DNA of 64,000 nucleotides from Rossellomorea marisflavi. Its GTDB lineage: Bacteria > Bacillota > Bacilli > Bacillales > Bacillaceae_B. Of this stretch, positions 34,255 to 42,741 are shown one piece after another. Made by a program: the position numbers and the translations under genes. Every line of letters begins with the position of its first letter. The first letter of the stretch is position 1. The stretch lies in assembly GCF_022170785.1 (NCBI RefSeq), contig NZ_CP081870.1, positions 4,092,001 through 4,156,000 on the forward strand, given 5' to 3'. The notes under the pieces were generated by a model that was not told where the DNA came from, did not search any database, and worked only from the letters and a program-made list of their open reading frames with translations.

Positions 34255-34919
34255 GTATTGCGGCAACCGTGGGAATCTACATCGTCATGGCGGGAATCTA
34301 TAAACGCTTCTCCCTTCCCGTCCTGATCCCTGTTTTGACCTCCACAATCATGGTGGTCGGTCTCCTTGTCGGCTTCCATATTCCTTATGAAGACTACATG
34401 GTCGGTGGACAGTGGATTCATTCCCTGCTCGGCCCAGGTGTCGTGGCCCTCGCCTATCCACTCTATAAGCAGAGGGACGTCATCCTGAAGTACAGCTTGA
34501 CCATCATCGGAGGAGTCCTGGCAGGCCTTCTCACTGGCATGATGAGTGGATTCCTGTTCGCACGGATCCTTGGGATGGATCATGACTTGATCCTTTCCAT
34601 CATCCCTAAATCAATCACGACGCCTGTAGCGATTCAGATCGCCTCAGGAATCGGCGGCGTACCGGCCATGACCGTCGTCTTCGTCATGGTGGCAGGATTC
34701 TCAGGCGTCATCCTCGGACCGATGATCCTCAAATGGGTACGGATCCGAAGCAAAATGGGACAAGGCATCGCCCTCGGAAGTGCATCCCATGCTCTTGGTA
34801 CCTCAAAGGCCATGGAATATGGCGAGCTTTCCGTCTCCATGAGCTCTGTCTCCATGACCCTTAGCGCCCTCCTCGGCTCCGTCATCGGACCTCTTGCAGT
34901 ATGGCTGTTCCAGATTTGA
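34227..34919 (+). CDS. lrgB: LrgB/CidB-family membrane protein
   Basis: Partner of the preceding LrgA-like protein, 230 residues with about seven membrane segments. The diagnostic stretch IPKSITTPVAIQIASGIGGVP followed by AGFSGVILGP is fully conserved, as is GIALGSASHALGTSKAME. GGAAGGAGG lies 6 bases before the ATG. Together the two proteins probably move pyruvate or a related small carboxylate across the membrane, under the control of the divergent MarR regulator and possibly CcpA. Confidence 0.9.
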   Translation: MQQFLLTIVSIAATVGIYIVMAGIYKRFSLPVLIPVLTSTIMVVGLLVGFHIPYEDYMVGGQWIHSLLGPGVVALAYPLYKQRDVILKYSLTIIGGVLAGLLTGMMSGFLFARILGMDHDLILSIIPKSITTPVAIQIASGIGGVPAMTVVFVMVAGFSGVILGPMILKWVRIRSKMGQGIALGSASHALGTSKAMEYGELSVSMSSVSMTLSALLGSVIGPLAVWLFQI

Positions 34920-34989
34920 GGCTGACGAAGCTGAGAGCATGGCCTGTTCATGATACCCCTTGTAGATGTGGTGGTGTGCGTGCACACTC

Positions 34990-35014
34990 ACCCTTTCTAT
35001 ATAAGGGGTTTTTG
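34990..35014 (+). terminator. Terminator of lrgAB
   Basis: ACCCTT (34990-34995) pairs with AAGGGGT (35003-35009) around TCTATAT, followed by TTTTT. The stem is short but the T run is clear. Confidence 0.65.
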
Positions 35015-35040
35015 CATTTTTTAAATGAAGGATGAATGAA

Positions 35041-35131
35041 GACAAAGTCCGTTCCTTTTCGCTACAGGCGCTTGCTTTCCTCCTTTCCCGCAGGAGTCAA
35101 GCGCCTTCCGCTCCAATCCACTCAGTAATTC
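35041..35131. repeat. Intergenic repeat element (Bacillus-type, GCGCTTGC... family)
   Basis: A non-coding block with CGCTACAGGCGCTTGCTTTC, then TTTCCCGCAGGAGTC, then CTCCAATCCACTC. The arms GGCGCTTG / CAAGCGCC are complementary. The order 'CCCGC-GGAGTC ... CTCCAATC' recurs at 61853-61980, and such blocks are common between genes in Bacillaceae. No coding capacity. The rest of 34920-35287 holds only the two terminators. Confidence 0.6.
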
Positions 35132-35212
35132 TGATCGTTGTAGCGACTCACCTCATATATGCACCATATTAAAAGTCCTTTAGCTTCACATAACCTACTT
35201 CCTAAAAACAAT

Positions 35213-35258
35213 AAAACGGCCGATTACTTGAGGTTCACTCTAGTAATCGGCCGTTTTT
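35213..35258. terminator. Terminator downstream of the sortase gene
   Basis: Fifteen-base arms AAAACGGCCGATTAC / GTAATCGGCCGTTTT around a 15-base loop with flanking A and T runs, bidirectional. On the minus strand it follows the sortase stop at 35288. Confidence 0.9.
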
Positions 35259-35287
35259 CTCTTAATGGTTTTCTATATTTCTATCCG

Positions 35288-36253
35288 TTATTCGCCAGGT
35301 AACTTCTCAGATGGCTTGGATTCGTTTTCCTGGATGTTGACGGTGGTGACGTAATAAGAGTCACCCTCTTCATGATTCTCATCGAAGAAGCTTTTCCGTT
35401 CATGGGCAGAAATGCTTGCTACGTGGGTGTACTCTTCTTCAGAAGCAGATTTTTTATAGACGCGGTAGCCGATGACATCGTCTGCACGGACGGCGTGCCA
35501 GTTGATGACATTGGATTCCTGGGTGACGTCGGTCGGCGCCTCAGGCGTTTTCTCTTCCTGCTTCTGCTTTTCACTGATCAGCTCGGTGTACACAACCAAC
35601 CGATCTGGATACTCATGCTTATCGTGATCGAACGTACCGGTACAGGTGATGACATTGAGCTTCCGTTTATCCGATGAACCGAAAATCTTTTCGATTGGTG
35701 CGTCATTATAAGGATAGCTCTCTTTTGATTTTACTTTGAACGTGCGCTCATTACCGTTTTCGTCGGTAAGGGTAATCGTTTCCCCGACCTCGATGTTCTT
35801 CAGGTAAAAGAAGATGGCGGGACCTTTTTTACTGTCGACATGCCCTGCCACGACGGAACTTCCTTTCCCGCCCGGCTTTGGACCGCGGTCATACCATCCG
35901 GTCACTTCTGTAGACTCCGGAACATCCATTTCACCGGATTCCTTCAATCCGACAGGGATCACCTTGGTATCGATATCCATGCTCGGGATTTGGATCCTTA
36001 CGGGGGTAATTCCCTCTTCTTGAACCTTTAATTGTTCTTCCAGCTCGGCTTTCTTCTTCTGTAAAGAGTCAAGAAGAACAAATTCTTCCCCTTTGTGGCC
36101 AATCGGTCTCGTCTTTTGCTTTGTCTCTTTCTCAGCTTTCACCTGCTTTTTCTCTGAGGTCTGCTGAGGTGTGGTATTTTCTTGGGCGAACACCTGGAAG
36201 CTTATGATGCTGAGGAGCATGACAGTCAATACGGTCAATAGTCTCTTTTTCAT
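35288..36253 (-). CDS. Class F sortase with C-terminal fibronectin-III-like domain
   Basis: Transpeptidase of 321 residues. N-terminal signal/anchor (MKKRLLTVLTVMLLSIISFQVFA), a charged linker and short coiled coil (about 35-80), the sortase core (about 84-225) with H138 (VVAGHVD), C204 (VITCTG) and R218 (PDRLVVYTE), then a C-terminal domain (about 237-317) whose APTDVTQESNVINWHAVRADDVIGYRVYKK is a fibronectin-III pattern. GPAIFFYL after the histidine is typical of class F. ATG 36253 follows GAGGTG by 5 bases. It directly follows the gene of an MPNTG-ended surface protein, its likely substrate. A fibronectin-like tail on a sortase is unusual. Confidence 0.85.
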   Translation of the reverse strand: MKKRLLTVLTVMLLSIISFQVFAQENTTPQQTSEKKQVKAEKETKQKTRPIGHKGEEFVLLDSLQKKKAELEEQLKVQEEGITPVRIQIPSMDIDTKVIPVGLKESGEMDVPESTEVTGWYDRGPKPGGKGSSVVAGHVDSKKGPAIFFYLKNIEVGETITLTDENGNERTFKVKSKESYPYNDAPIEKIFGSSDKRKLNVITCTGTFDHDKHEYPDRLVVYTELISEKQKQEEKTPEAPTDVTQESNVINWHAVRADDVIGYRVYKKSASEEEYTHVASISAHERKSFFDENHEEGDSYYVTTVNIQENESKPSEKLPGE

Positions 36254-36311
36254 CTTCTCACCTCTAGTAGGAAAAAGAGAAGAGCGGTAAAGCCCTTCTC
36301 TCTTCATTTAA

Positions 36312-37661
36312 TTATTGTTGGTTTGATACTTTTTTGCGGATAAGGAATACTCCAGCTGCTAGTAGAGCAGTGATTCCCGCTGTCCAAGCCATGATTGGTG
36401 CATTAGAGTCTTGTGCAGCTCCACCCATACCTGTGTTAGGCATAGCAGATGGCATATCGGAACCTGCGAACATATCAGGGTTTTGTTTCACGATGGCATC
36501 TCCAAGCGCTTTACCTACTCCGAACATGTACGCATATCCTTCACGGAAGTCTGCAGTGCTTGCATCGTAGTCTTCAGCCAAGTAGTCATCGAATGCTTTC
36601 AATACTTGCTCTTCGTGGCCTTTTACTGCTGCGATGGCATCTTCAGCAGGTAGATTTCCTTCTGTTGCTGTTCCAAGGAAGTTACCGAAGTCTTCAGAGA
36701 ACATGCTCAAGCTTTCGCGTGCTGCTTCTTCTTTTTCTTTATCATCAGCCAATACAGCGGCTACTAGATCAGATTGGGCATTGATGTGCTCACCAGTCCA
36801 GATCTTTTCGAATTGTGCTGCACCTTCATCTCCGTAGATGGAAGCGATGGCTGCTTTGAAGTCTTTTGTGTGCTCATCTTCAGCCCAGTTGGCGAAGTCA
36901 TAGTCAGCTGCTCCGTCAACGCCTTTTTGCATTCCCATTGTTGCAAGTGCAAAGTGCTCTGCTGCCAGGTTGTTCAAGGTAGAACGAAGATCAGCTGCTG
37001 CAGAATCGGCTTTTGATCCTTCAAATTTGTCTGGCATTTGCGTCACGATTGCTGTTGAAAGAGCTTTACTGATGTCGAACATACGGTCATATCCTTCGCG
37101 GAATGAAGAGAAGTAGCCTTTGTAGTCTTCTTCTACATATGCATCAAATGCGTTAAGGACATCTTCTTCATGTGCCTTCAGGACTTCAGCGGCTGCATCT
37201 TTAGGAAGATTGTCTTCCGTTGCTGTGCTAAGGAAAGTCGAGAACTCTTCTACGAATTCATCCACTTCTTTTTCAGCGGCCATTCTCGCATCTTCATCAC
37301 CAGATTGAGCGGCTTTTACGAAGTCTTCTGAGTAAGCATTATGTCCGCGGAAGATTCGTTCGAATTCCTTCGCTCCTTCTTCACCGTAGATGGATTCGAT
37401 CGCCGGCGTCATATCCTTGGCGTTGTCATCCAGTGCCTTCATGGCTTGTTTTTCGTCCGGTGCGTCGTTATAATCTTTTACCATTGCGTCAACCGCTAGC
37501 ACAAAGTGCTCTGATAGAAGTTGATCAAGAGTGGAGCGCAAGTCGGATGCCGGAGTGACGGCTGTCGGTTGCTCTGCTGCGAAACTTGCTGTCGGTGCTG
37601 CCAGTAGGGATAGCCCCAGTACAGGTGCTGCGATTTTTTTCATTAGCTTTGATTTTTTCAA
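36312..37661 (-). CDS. Repeated surface protein with MPNTG sorting signal
   Basis: Secreted protein of 449 residues. Signal peptide (to about residue 29, ...TASFAAEQ), two homologous helical repeats starting DLRSTLDQLLSEHFVLAV (about 41) and DLRSTLNNLAAEHFALAT (about 225), each with an 'IESIYGEEGAKEFERIF' / 'IASIYGDEGAAQFEKIW' segment and 'FREGYDRMF' / 'FREGYAYMF'. The C-terminus has MPNTG (407-411), a hydrophobic helix (about 420-441) and RKK, a sortase-type cell-wall sorting signal with a non-standard first residue. The start is TTG (37661) since AAAAGGAGAGG is placed for it; an in-frame ATG 18 bases further is too distant. Likely anchored by the adjacent sortase. Function unknown. Confidence 0.82.
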   Translation of the reverse strand: MKKSKLMKKIAAPVLGLSLLAAPTASFAAEQPTAVTPASDLRSTLDQLLSEHFVLAVDAMVKDYNDAPDEKQAMKALDDNAKDMTPAIESIYGEEGAKEFERIFRGHNAYSEDFVKAAQSGDEDARMAAEKEVDEFVEEFSTFLSTATEDNLPKDAAAEVLKAHEEDVLNAFDAYVEEDYKGYFSSFREGYDRMFDISKALSTAIVTQMPDKFEGSKADSAAADLRSTLNNLAAEHFALATMGMQKGVDGAADYDFANWAEDEHTKDFKAAIASIYGDEGAAQFEKIWTGEHINAQSDLVAAVLADDKEKEEAARESLSMFSEDFGNFLGTATEGNLPAEDAIAAVKGHEEQVLKAFDDYLAEDYDASTADFREGYAYMFGVGKALGDAIVKQNPDMFAGSDMPSAMPNTGMGGAAQDSNAPIMAWTAGITALLAAGVFLIRKKVSNQQ

Positions 37662-37827
37662 TGTATTCCTCTCCTTTTATCCTGGTTTTTTATATTTACA
37701 CTAAGATAACGAGAGGGTTTTGTATTTGGATCACTTTTTTTAAAAACTTTTTATATTTTCTTATTTAAGTTGTATGAGGGAATTAAAAAAAGGCCTAAAG
37801 GCCACTGAAGTGCATCTCTTTCAAAAT

Positions 37828-38151
37828 TTACGAATCGACTTCAGAATAGAAAATTGTATATGAGCGTTCATACTCGTCATCAATAAACCGAACAAATGAA
37901 TCTACATGAGTGAATTGGTAAATGTTATACGTTATTAAAATGTCCTCTGTTTTACGATTTACTTTCTCAAGAACTTCAATTATTGAATCAATATACGCTC
38001 CTTCCATGCTATTTAAAATTTGAGAAGACCCACAAAATGTATTAGTAGCTTCTTCATTCTCTTCCTTAATAGAAGAAAGTCTATGTTTACACTCTTCACC
38101 AAATGCATTCTCATCAAAATTAAATTTATATCTTCCTTTTACACTCGGCAA
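37828..38151 (-). CDS. Small protein of AT-rich cassette, possible T7SS partner
   Basis: Unrecognised 107-residue soluble protein (MPSVKGRYKFNFDENAFGEECKH...). Predicted helices at about 15-35 and 47-72 (GAYIDSIIEVLEKVNRKTEDILI) would suit a small WXG100-like or LXG-partner hairpin, but WXG is absent. TTG start at 38151 with GAGGTG 8 bases upstream; no in-frame ATG nearby. Lies 20 bases after the lipase-like gene and is very AT-rich like it. A chaperone or targeting partner of that protein is inference. Only a small GGCC-TTTA-GGCC hairpin with T7 follows the stop. Confidence 0.6.
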   Translation of the reverse strand: MPSVKGRYKFNFDENAFGEECKHRLSSIKEENEEATNTFCGSSQILNSMEGAYIDSIIEVLEKVNRKTEDILITYNIYQFTHVDSFVRFIDDEYERSYTIFYSEVDS

Positions 38152-38171
38152 GAAAGTATCACCTCTATCTT

Positions 38172-39770
38172 TTAAGATTTAATTACATTTATATATTTTG
38201 AGAGCTCTTCATCTTTTTCAAACATCTTTATATATGTTTCTTTATAATTTTCAAGGAAGTTTTCCATTTCACTTATCTCTTCCTCAAATAAAGAAATCAA
38301 TTCTATTATTGGAGTTTTTATTCTTCCATCTAAAGGAGAGAAGTCTTCATCAAATGTAACGCTTCTAGCTTCCCTATCTTTCCCAAGCTTCCCCCAGAAC
38401 CCATATTGATTATTTGTTTCTATTAAAAAAGCTTGTGGAGAGGCACTCTTCGCATCAATTTTTTTTATTATTTCCGACTGTTCTTTAGTGTATAATTCAG
38501 TCATTATATTACTCTCATAATTTTTCAAGTTATTTAGAACTTCTTTTTTTTCTGTAAGACCTAACTCGCAGCGATTTAGAAATTGATAGAGTGTTTCAGG
38601 TTCAAGCGTAATTTGTTTATTAGAAACTGGGTCGAGCCTAACATATCGTACCCTAGCTTTACTTTTCTCTTTATCATAAGAACTTAAAACGATCTCCAAA
38701 GAATGAAGGTCCATTTGCCCCCATGCGTCTTTGATAGAACTAGTTTGCTTCCAAACTCCCGGGCTAAAAATCACATCTCGAAAAGTTCTAAATGGGCTAA
38801 AGATTATTTCTTTCCCTGTTTGTGTATTACTTGCTTCCACGAACAATTTAAATGGTGACTGCCCTAACTCTTCTACACCTTTAATGCCACCGTTTCTTTC
38901 ATCTATTCCTCCAAGATCATTTAGCCAGCGTTCTATTCTCCCGTTATAACTTATTTCATCATATAAAAGGGGAAGGTTCATTACACCAGGTTCATAAGGA
39001 TAGCTTCCTACGTCTACAAAATCATCTACACCAGAATCTTCTCCAAACGTTACCACTTTACCAAGATACATCTTTCCGGGAAAGGATTGAGCATATAGTG
39101 GTTCACCTTTTTGTCGGTAGTTAACTATTTTGTGAACTTCTTCACCATAATAATCGTAGATGTACTTAGACATTAATTCTTGGGGTATCTTTCTTATATT
39201 AGGATACCCTTCACCATTTAAATATTGTTCAAATGAACTATCCGCTTCCGCTAAGTGGTAAGCATTAATAGGTGCACCGTTAAACCCTCTCATGTCTTCA
39301 AAATCTTTACTTATCAACATTAATCCCGATGCATTATTAACTCCTAATGAGTATGCATCTGCATAATTTTTAGGAATAACTTCCGGGGTTTCAGATTCGA
39401 TAACTCTATTAACATTCTCTTTAAATTCTATTGAATCTTCAAGTTGTTCTGTATTAGATCCAGCAGCGATTCCTGCTGCGTCTGTCCAAACATCATTAAA
39501 ATTTGAGGGTTCAGTTCCTCTAAAAAAGTAGTAGACCTCATTAGTATTTTCATTCGTATCTTGAATGTGGACGGCAGAAACATTTAGACCGGATTCGTTT
39601 CCTATTTTAAAGTCTTCTTGCGTATATACTTCAATAGTAACTCCGGTATCTAACTCCCCCGTACCCTCTGTGATAATGTCAGTTACTTTTTCATTAGTTA
39701 ACCCTCCTTTATTCTCAAGTAGCAACAAATTATTCCTAGTATCTTCATCTAGAAATGCTTGATTACTCAT
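38172..39770 (-). CDS. Lipase-3-like protein, candidate T7SS effector of reverse layout
   Basis: 532 residues, no signal peptide. The N-terminal part looks like a class 3 lipase fold: YYFFRGTE (80-87), then AYSLGVN (139-145) where GHSLGGN is usual, keeping the serine (S141), then GFNGAPINAYH (162-172). The C-terminal 120 residues are charged and helical (EEEISEMENFLENYKETYIKMFEKDEEL). A lipase-like N-terminus with a helical C-terminus and no signal peptide recalls the reverse-arranged T7SS lipase toxin TslA and the Bacillus DUF6792 group. AAGGAG precedes the ATG. Base use is far more AT-rich than the neighbours, suggesting transfer. The effector role is inference. Confidence 0.6.
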   Translation of the reverse strand: MSNQAFLDEDTRNNLLLLENKGGLTNEKVTDIITEGTGELDTGVTIEVYTQEDFKIGNESGLNVSAVHIQDTNENTNEVYYFFRGTEPSNFNDVWTDAAGIAAGSNTEQLEDSIEFKENVNRVIESETPEVIPKNYADAYSLGVNNASGLMLISKDFEDMRGFNGAPINAYHLAEADSSFEQYLNGEGYPNIRKIPQELMSKYIYDYYGEEVHKIVNYRQKGEPLYAQSFPGKMYLGKVVTFGEDSGVDDFVDVGSYPYEPGVMNLPLLYDEISYNGRIERWLNDLGGIDERNGGIKGVEELGQSPFKLFVEASNTQTGKEIIFSPFRTFRDVIFSPGVWKQTSSIKDAWGQMDLHSLEIVLSSYDKEKSKARVRYVRLDPVSNKQITLEPETLYQFLNRCELGLTEKKEVLNNLKNYESNIMTELYTKEQSEIIKKIDAKSASPQAFLIETNNQYGFWGKLGKDREARSVTFDEDFSPLDGRIKTPIIELISLFEEEISEMENFLENYKETYIKMFEKDEELSKYINVIKS

Positions 39771-39792
39771 AAATTAACTCCTTAAATTGTTT

Positions 39793-40440
39793 TTAAAATT
39801 TTACACTTTTTGCTATCTTTAAAATAAATTCTTTTTCAGATTTTAGACTTACTTTCTGACACGTAGAATTTTTAGGACAAACCGTTGATGAATGAATTTT
39901 AATTGTTTTACCTGTATCAGGATCTTTAATTAAGCTAATTACTAAAGTTGGTCCATACTTCGCAGGATCACGCTTAATTAATTTTGCATTCTCGTCAAAA
40001 TAGTTATTTACATAACCGATATATATTTCATTCCCATTTGAGTCAGTTAAGGTTACCTTTTCAAACTTCCCTTCAAAACTATAACGTTCAAAAAATGCAT
40101 CAGGGATGCTATCGTTATTGTTGTATAAAATTTTTATTGAGCGTATCAGGGCTTTTTCATCATTTTCTTTAGATAACATTCTCCAAGATTCAAATTCTTT
40201 TCTTTCTTGAAACGTTTCCCTATCGATTACATATTTTTCAGGAAAAAACATAGAATACTCATTTTTCTTCGATGTATATCTAAAAAAACCGTCACTCGTT
40301 CTAGATTCCTTATCTAAATGACTTGCTGTGAGCGAATCTTTTAAAGCAGCAGGACGTTCAGACATTTTCATAAGCAACCACCCCCCTAACACAATAATAA
40401 TTAGAACTGTAAAGCCAATAAATAATAGTTTTTTTCTCAT
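39793..40440 (-). CDS. Membrane-anchored protein of AT-rich cassette, possible immunity factor
   Basis: 215 residues: an N-terminal membrane anchor (KKLLFIGFTVLIIIVLGGWLLM, about 3-25), then a predominantly beta extracytoplasmic domain (FFRYTSKKNEYSMFFPEKYVIDRETF...) with two cysteines near the end (VCPKNSTCQKV). No family recognised. It is first of the three AT-rich genes, 22 bases before the lipase-like gene, with AAAAGGAG upstream. An outward-facing anchored neighbour of a secreted lipase-like protein fits an immunity protein, as in known T7SS lipase loci, but this is inference from context. Confidence 0.6.
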   Translation of the reverse strand: MRKKLLFIGFTVLIIIVLGGWLLMKMSERPAALKDSLTASHLDKESRTSDGFFRYTSKKNEYSMFFPEKYVIDRETFQERKEFESWRMLSKENDEKALIRSIKILYNNNDSIPDAFFERYSFEGKFEKVTLTDSNGNEIYIGYVNNYFDENAKLIKRDPAKYGPTLVISLIKDPDTGKTIKIHSSTVCPKNSTCQKVSLKSEKEFILKIAKSVKF

Positions 40441-40467
40441 ATCTCCACTCCTTTTATGTATGCACTC

Positions 40468-40495
40468 TTTATAAGCATTGTAGCAGGAGCCTCAA
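40468..40495 (-). promoter_or_regulatory. Possible promoter of the AT-rich cassette
   Basis: Minus strand TTGAGG (40490-40495), 16 bases, TATAAA (40468-40473), ending about 27 bases before the first start codon. Confidence 0.45.
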
Positions 40496-40655
40496 GCTAA
40501 AAGTTAGAATTCACTAAAAACTAGTACCTTTTTCATTACATACATTCCACAATAATTCCAATTATAAACATTAATGTATATTTTTTATTCACTGACTTAG
40601 AGTCGCTCCGAAATTTGCATTACCTTACTTACAATACACATTTCTCCTCAAAAAA

Positions 40656-40675
40656 AGACCAGCCTAAGCTGATCT
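40656..40675 (-). terminator. Terminator at the end of the EamA gene
   Basis: Minus-strand AGATCAGC / GCTGGTCT with a 4-base loop and one mismatch, followed by T7. The 5' arm overlaps the last codons of the transporter gene. Confidence 0.75.
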
Positions 40676-41551
40676 CATTTGTCCTTTATCTTTATTCGAA
40701 TCCACTCCCTTTTTCCCCACTAATAATATGATTCCTAGAAAGAGGAGCCCGACGCCCAACCACGATAGGGCGTCAAGGGATTCACCAATCAGGAAGACCC
40801 CGAGCATGGTGGCGGTGAGGGGTTCGGCGAGGGAGAGCGTCACGGCGGTTGAGGCAGGCACCTTCACCAGTCCACGTGCAAAGAGAAGATAGGCAAGTCC
40901 TGTTGCCACGACCCCAAGGTGCAGGGCGACCCCGGCTCCCCTTACCTCCATAAGCCACGATAGATCATAGAGGAAGAGGAAGGGCGTGAGGAAGAATGCA
41001 CCCAGCATGAACACGACAGCGACCACGGGAAGTGTTTCCCTTCTATTGACAAGGGTTCCGCTGATCATGGTGTACCCGGCAAATGAAGCCCCCGCCCCCA
41101 GTGCGAGGAGGATACCGCGCGGGTCGGCAACGACCGACCCTCTATTCGTGAACAGAAGGATGCAGCCTGCGATGGCCATGGCGGTGGAGACCCACCAGGA
41201 TGCTTGGGGGACCTTCCTTTTTATCCCCCATTCAAGGAGTCCTGCTATGACCGGGGCGCTTCCGATGGCAATGACGGTCCCGATTGCAATCCCTGTTATA
41301 CTGACTGCCGAGAAAAAGAAAGGCTGGTAAAGTGCCATGCAAAGAGCGGCCGCCACGGTTCCTTTCAAAGGCCACCCTTTCCAATGTATTTTTCCCAAGG
41401 ATAATAGAAGGAGAAATAAGCCTCCTATGGCCAGACGCACCGCTCCGATGGCAATCGGATGGACGCCTTCCGGTGCCAGTGCCTGTATCGTCCCCGTTGT
41501 TCCCCACAGCATGGCGGCCATGAGGATAAAGAGAGCATACTGTATCCGCAA
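40664..41551 (-). CDS. EamA-family (DMT) transporter
   Basis: Ten-helix drug/metabolite transporter, 295 residues, made of two EamA halves (about 1-135 and 145-280). Start LFILMAAMLWGTTGTIQALAPEGVHPIAIGAVRLAIGGL and the second-half AEPLTATMLGVFLIGESL are typical of amino-acid/metabolite exporters such as RhaT/YdcZ relatives. TTG start at 41551 with AGGAGGGGG 5 bases upstream; no better ATG. It lies 40 bases after the methionine-synthase-like gene with no terminator between, so it probably shares the SAM-riboswitch transcript. This suggests transport of a methionine-cycle metabolite, an inference. Confidence 0.85.
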   Translation of the reverse strand: MRIQYALFILMAAMLWGTTGTIQALAPEGVHPIAIGAVRLAIGGLFLLLLSLGKIHWKGWPLKGTVAAALCMALYQPFFFSAVSITGIAIGTVIAIGSAPVIAGLLEWGIKRKVPQASWWVSTAMAIAGCILLFTNRGSVVADPRGILLALGAGASFAGYTMISGTLVNRRETLPVVAVVFMLGAFFLTPFLFLYDLSWLMEVRGAGVALHLGVVATGLAYLLFARGLVKVPASTAVTLSLAEPLTATMLGVFLIGESLDALSWLGVGLLFLGIILLVGKKGVDSNKDKGQMRSA

Positions 41552-41591
41552 TCCAACCCCCTCCTAATCGATTACTGGCTGAATGGGAACC

Positions 41592-42716
41592 TCATTCCCA
41601 CACCCGATCGGCAATGGCGAGCACGTGTTGCAGTTTCTTCCATTGTTCTGCTTCCGTCAACAGATTTCCTTCTTCTGTTGAGGCGAATCCACATTGGGGA
41701 CTGAGACAGAGCTGGTTGATGTCCACATAGCGCGCAGCTTCCTGTATCCGTGCCTCGACGTCTTCCGTCGCCTCGAGCTCTCCATGTTTCGACGTCACAA
41801 GACCGAGGACGATCTGGAGATTCGGATTCTTCACATAGCGCAGCGGTTCGAAGCCTCCGGAACGATCATCATCGAACTCCAGGAATAGCCCGTCGAGGTC
41901 GAGCCCGCCGAAGATGGTTTCGGCAGCCGCTTCATATCCGCCTTCCGCCACCCATGTCGATTTGAAATTCCCTCTACAAATATGCATGGTCACGACAAGG
42001 TCCTCTGGACGATCCTTCACAGCCTCATTGATGGTGCGGGCGAAGGATTCCCTGAGTTCGTCGGGTTCGCGGCCAAATGCCTTGATCTGCTCATGTCCCT
42101 GTTCGGAGAAGAATACCGACCATGCCGTATCGTCGAGCTGCAGATAGCGGCAGCCTGCATCGTAGAAAGCACGGATTGCCTTTTTGTAGGCTTCGGCTAC
42201 ATCGTGGTGGAAAGCATCCAGATGATCACCGTATACGTCTGTTTCAATCTTGCCTCTGAAGAAAAGCATATTCGGACTCGGAATCGTCATCTTGGCTGTG
42301 TGATCGCCTGCAATTCCATGAAGGAATTCGTAGTCTTTCAGCATCGGATGATCCGTGAAGTCCACTTTCCCCGTCACTTTGATGCCACGTGCCTTGGTCG
42401 TCGTGTTATGGAACTTGATGCCCTGGTCCGATTCATATCCTTCGACGCCATCCAGACCTTCAAGGAAGTCGAAGTGCCACCACGCCCTCCTGAATTCACC
42501 ATCGGTCACGACTTGGAGGCCGATTTCCTTTTGCTTGTCGACGATGCGGATGATTTCTTCATCCTCGATTCGTCGGAGTTCAGCTGCGGATAGCTCTCCA
42601 TTCCCTCTCCGTTCGCGTGCTTCCTTGATCCTTTCCGACCTCAGCAGGCTCCCCACTTGATCTGCCCGGAACGGGGCCTTTATTGCTTTCTTTCCTTTTG
42701 TTTGTACGTGTGTCAT
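41592..42716 (-). CDS. yxjH: YxjG/YxjH-like methionine-synthase-family protein
   Basis: Cobalamin-independent methionine-synthase C-terminal-domain protein, 374 residues, about half the length of full MetE. FRADQVGSLLRSERIKEAR, QVVTDGEFRRAWWHFDFLEGL, LQLDDTAWSVFF, VTMHICRGNF (metal-ligand H and C) and LCLSPQCGFAST are the catalytic/zinc segments. Members of this family in Bacillus methylate homocysteine or a related thiol with an unidentified or S-methyl donor. It sits directly under a SAM-I riboswitch. yxjG and yxjH are close paralogues; I cannot say which is the ortholog. Confidence 0.88.
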   Translation of the reverse strand: MTHVQTKGKKAIKAPFRADQVGSLLRSERIKEARERRGNGELSAAELRRIEDEEIIRIVDKQKEIGLQVVTDGEFRRAWWHFDFLEGLDGVEGYESDQGIKFHNTTTKARGIKVTGKVDFTDHPMLKDYEFLHGIAGDHTAKMTIPSPNMLFFRGKIETDVYGDHLDAFHHDVAEAYKKAIRAFYDAGCRYLQLDDTAWSVFFSEQGHEQIKAFGREPDELRESFARTINEAVKDRPEDLVVTMHICRGNFKSTWVAEGGYEAAAETIFGGLDLDGLFLEFDDDRSGGFEPLRYVKNPNLQIVLGLVTSKHGELEATEDVEARIQEAARYVDINQLCLSPQCGFASTEEGNLLTEAEQWKKLQHVLAIADRVWE

Positions 42717-42741
42717 CTGAATCCTCTCCCTTTCTTCATAT

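Noticed and set aside
41982-42593. Plus-strand frame of 203 codons inside the methionine-synthase-like gene
   Set aside because: Antisense shadow; the minus-strand protein has conserved metal-binding segments.
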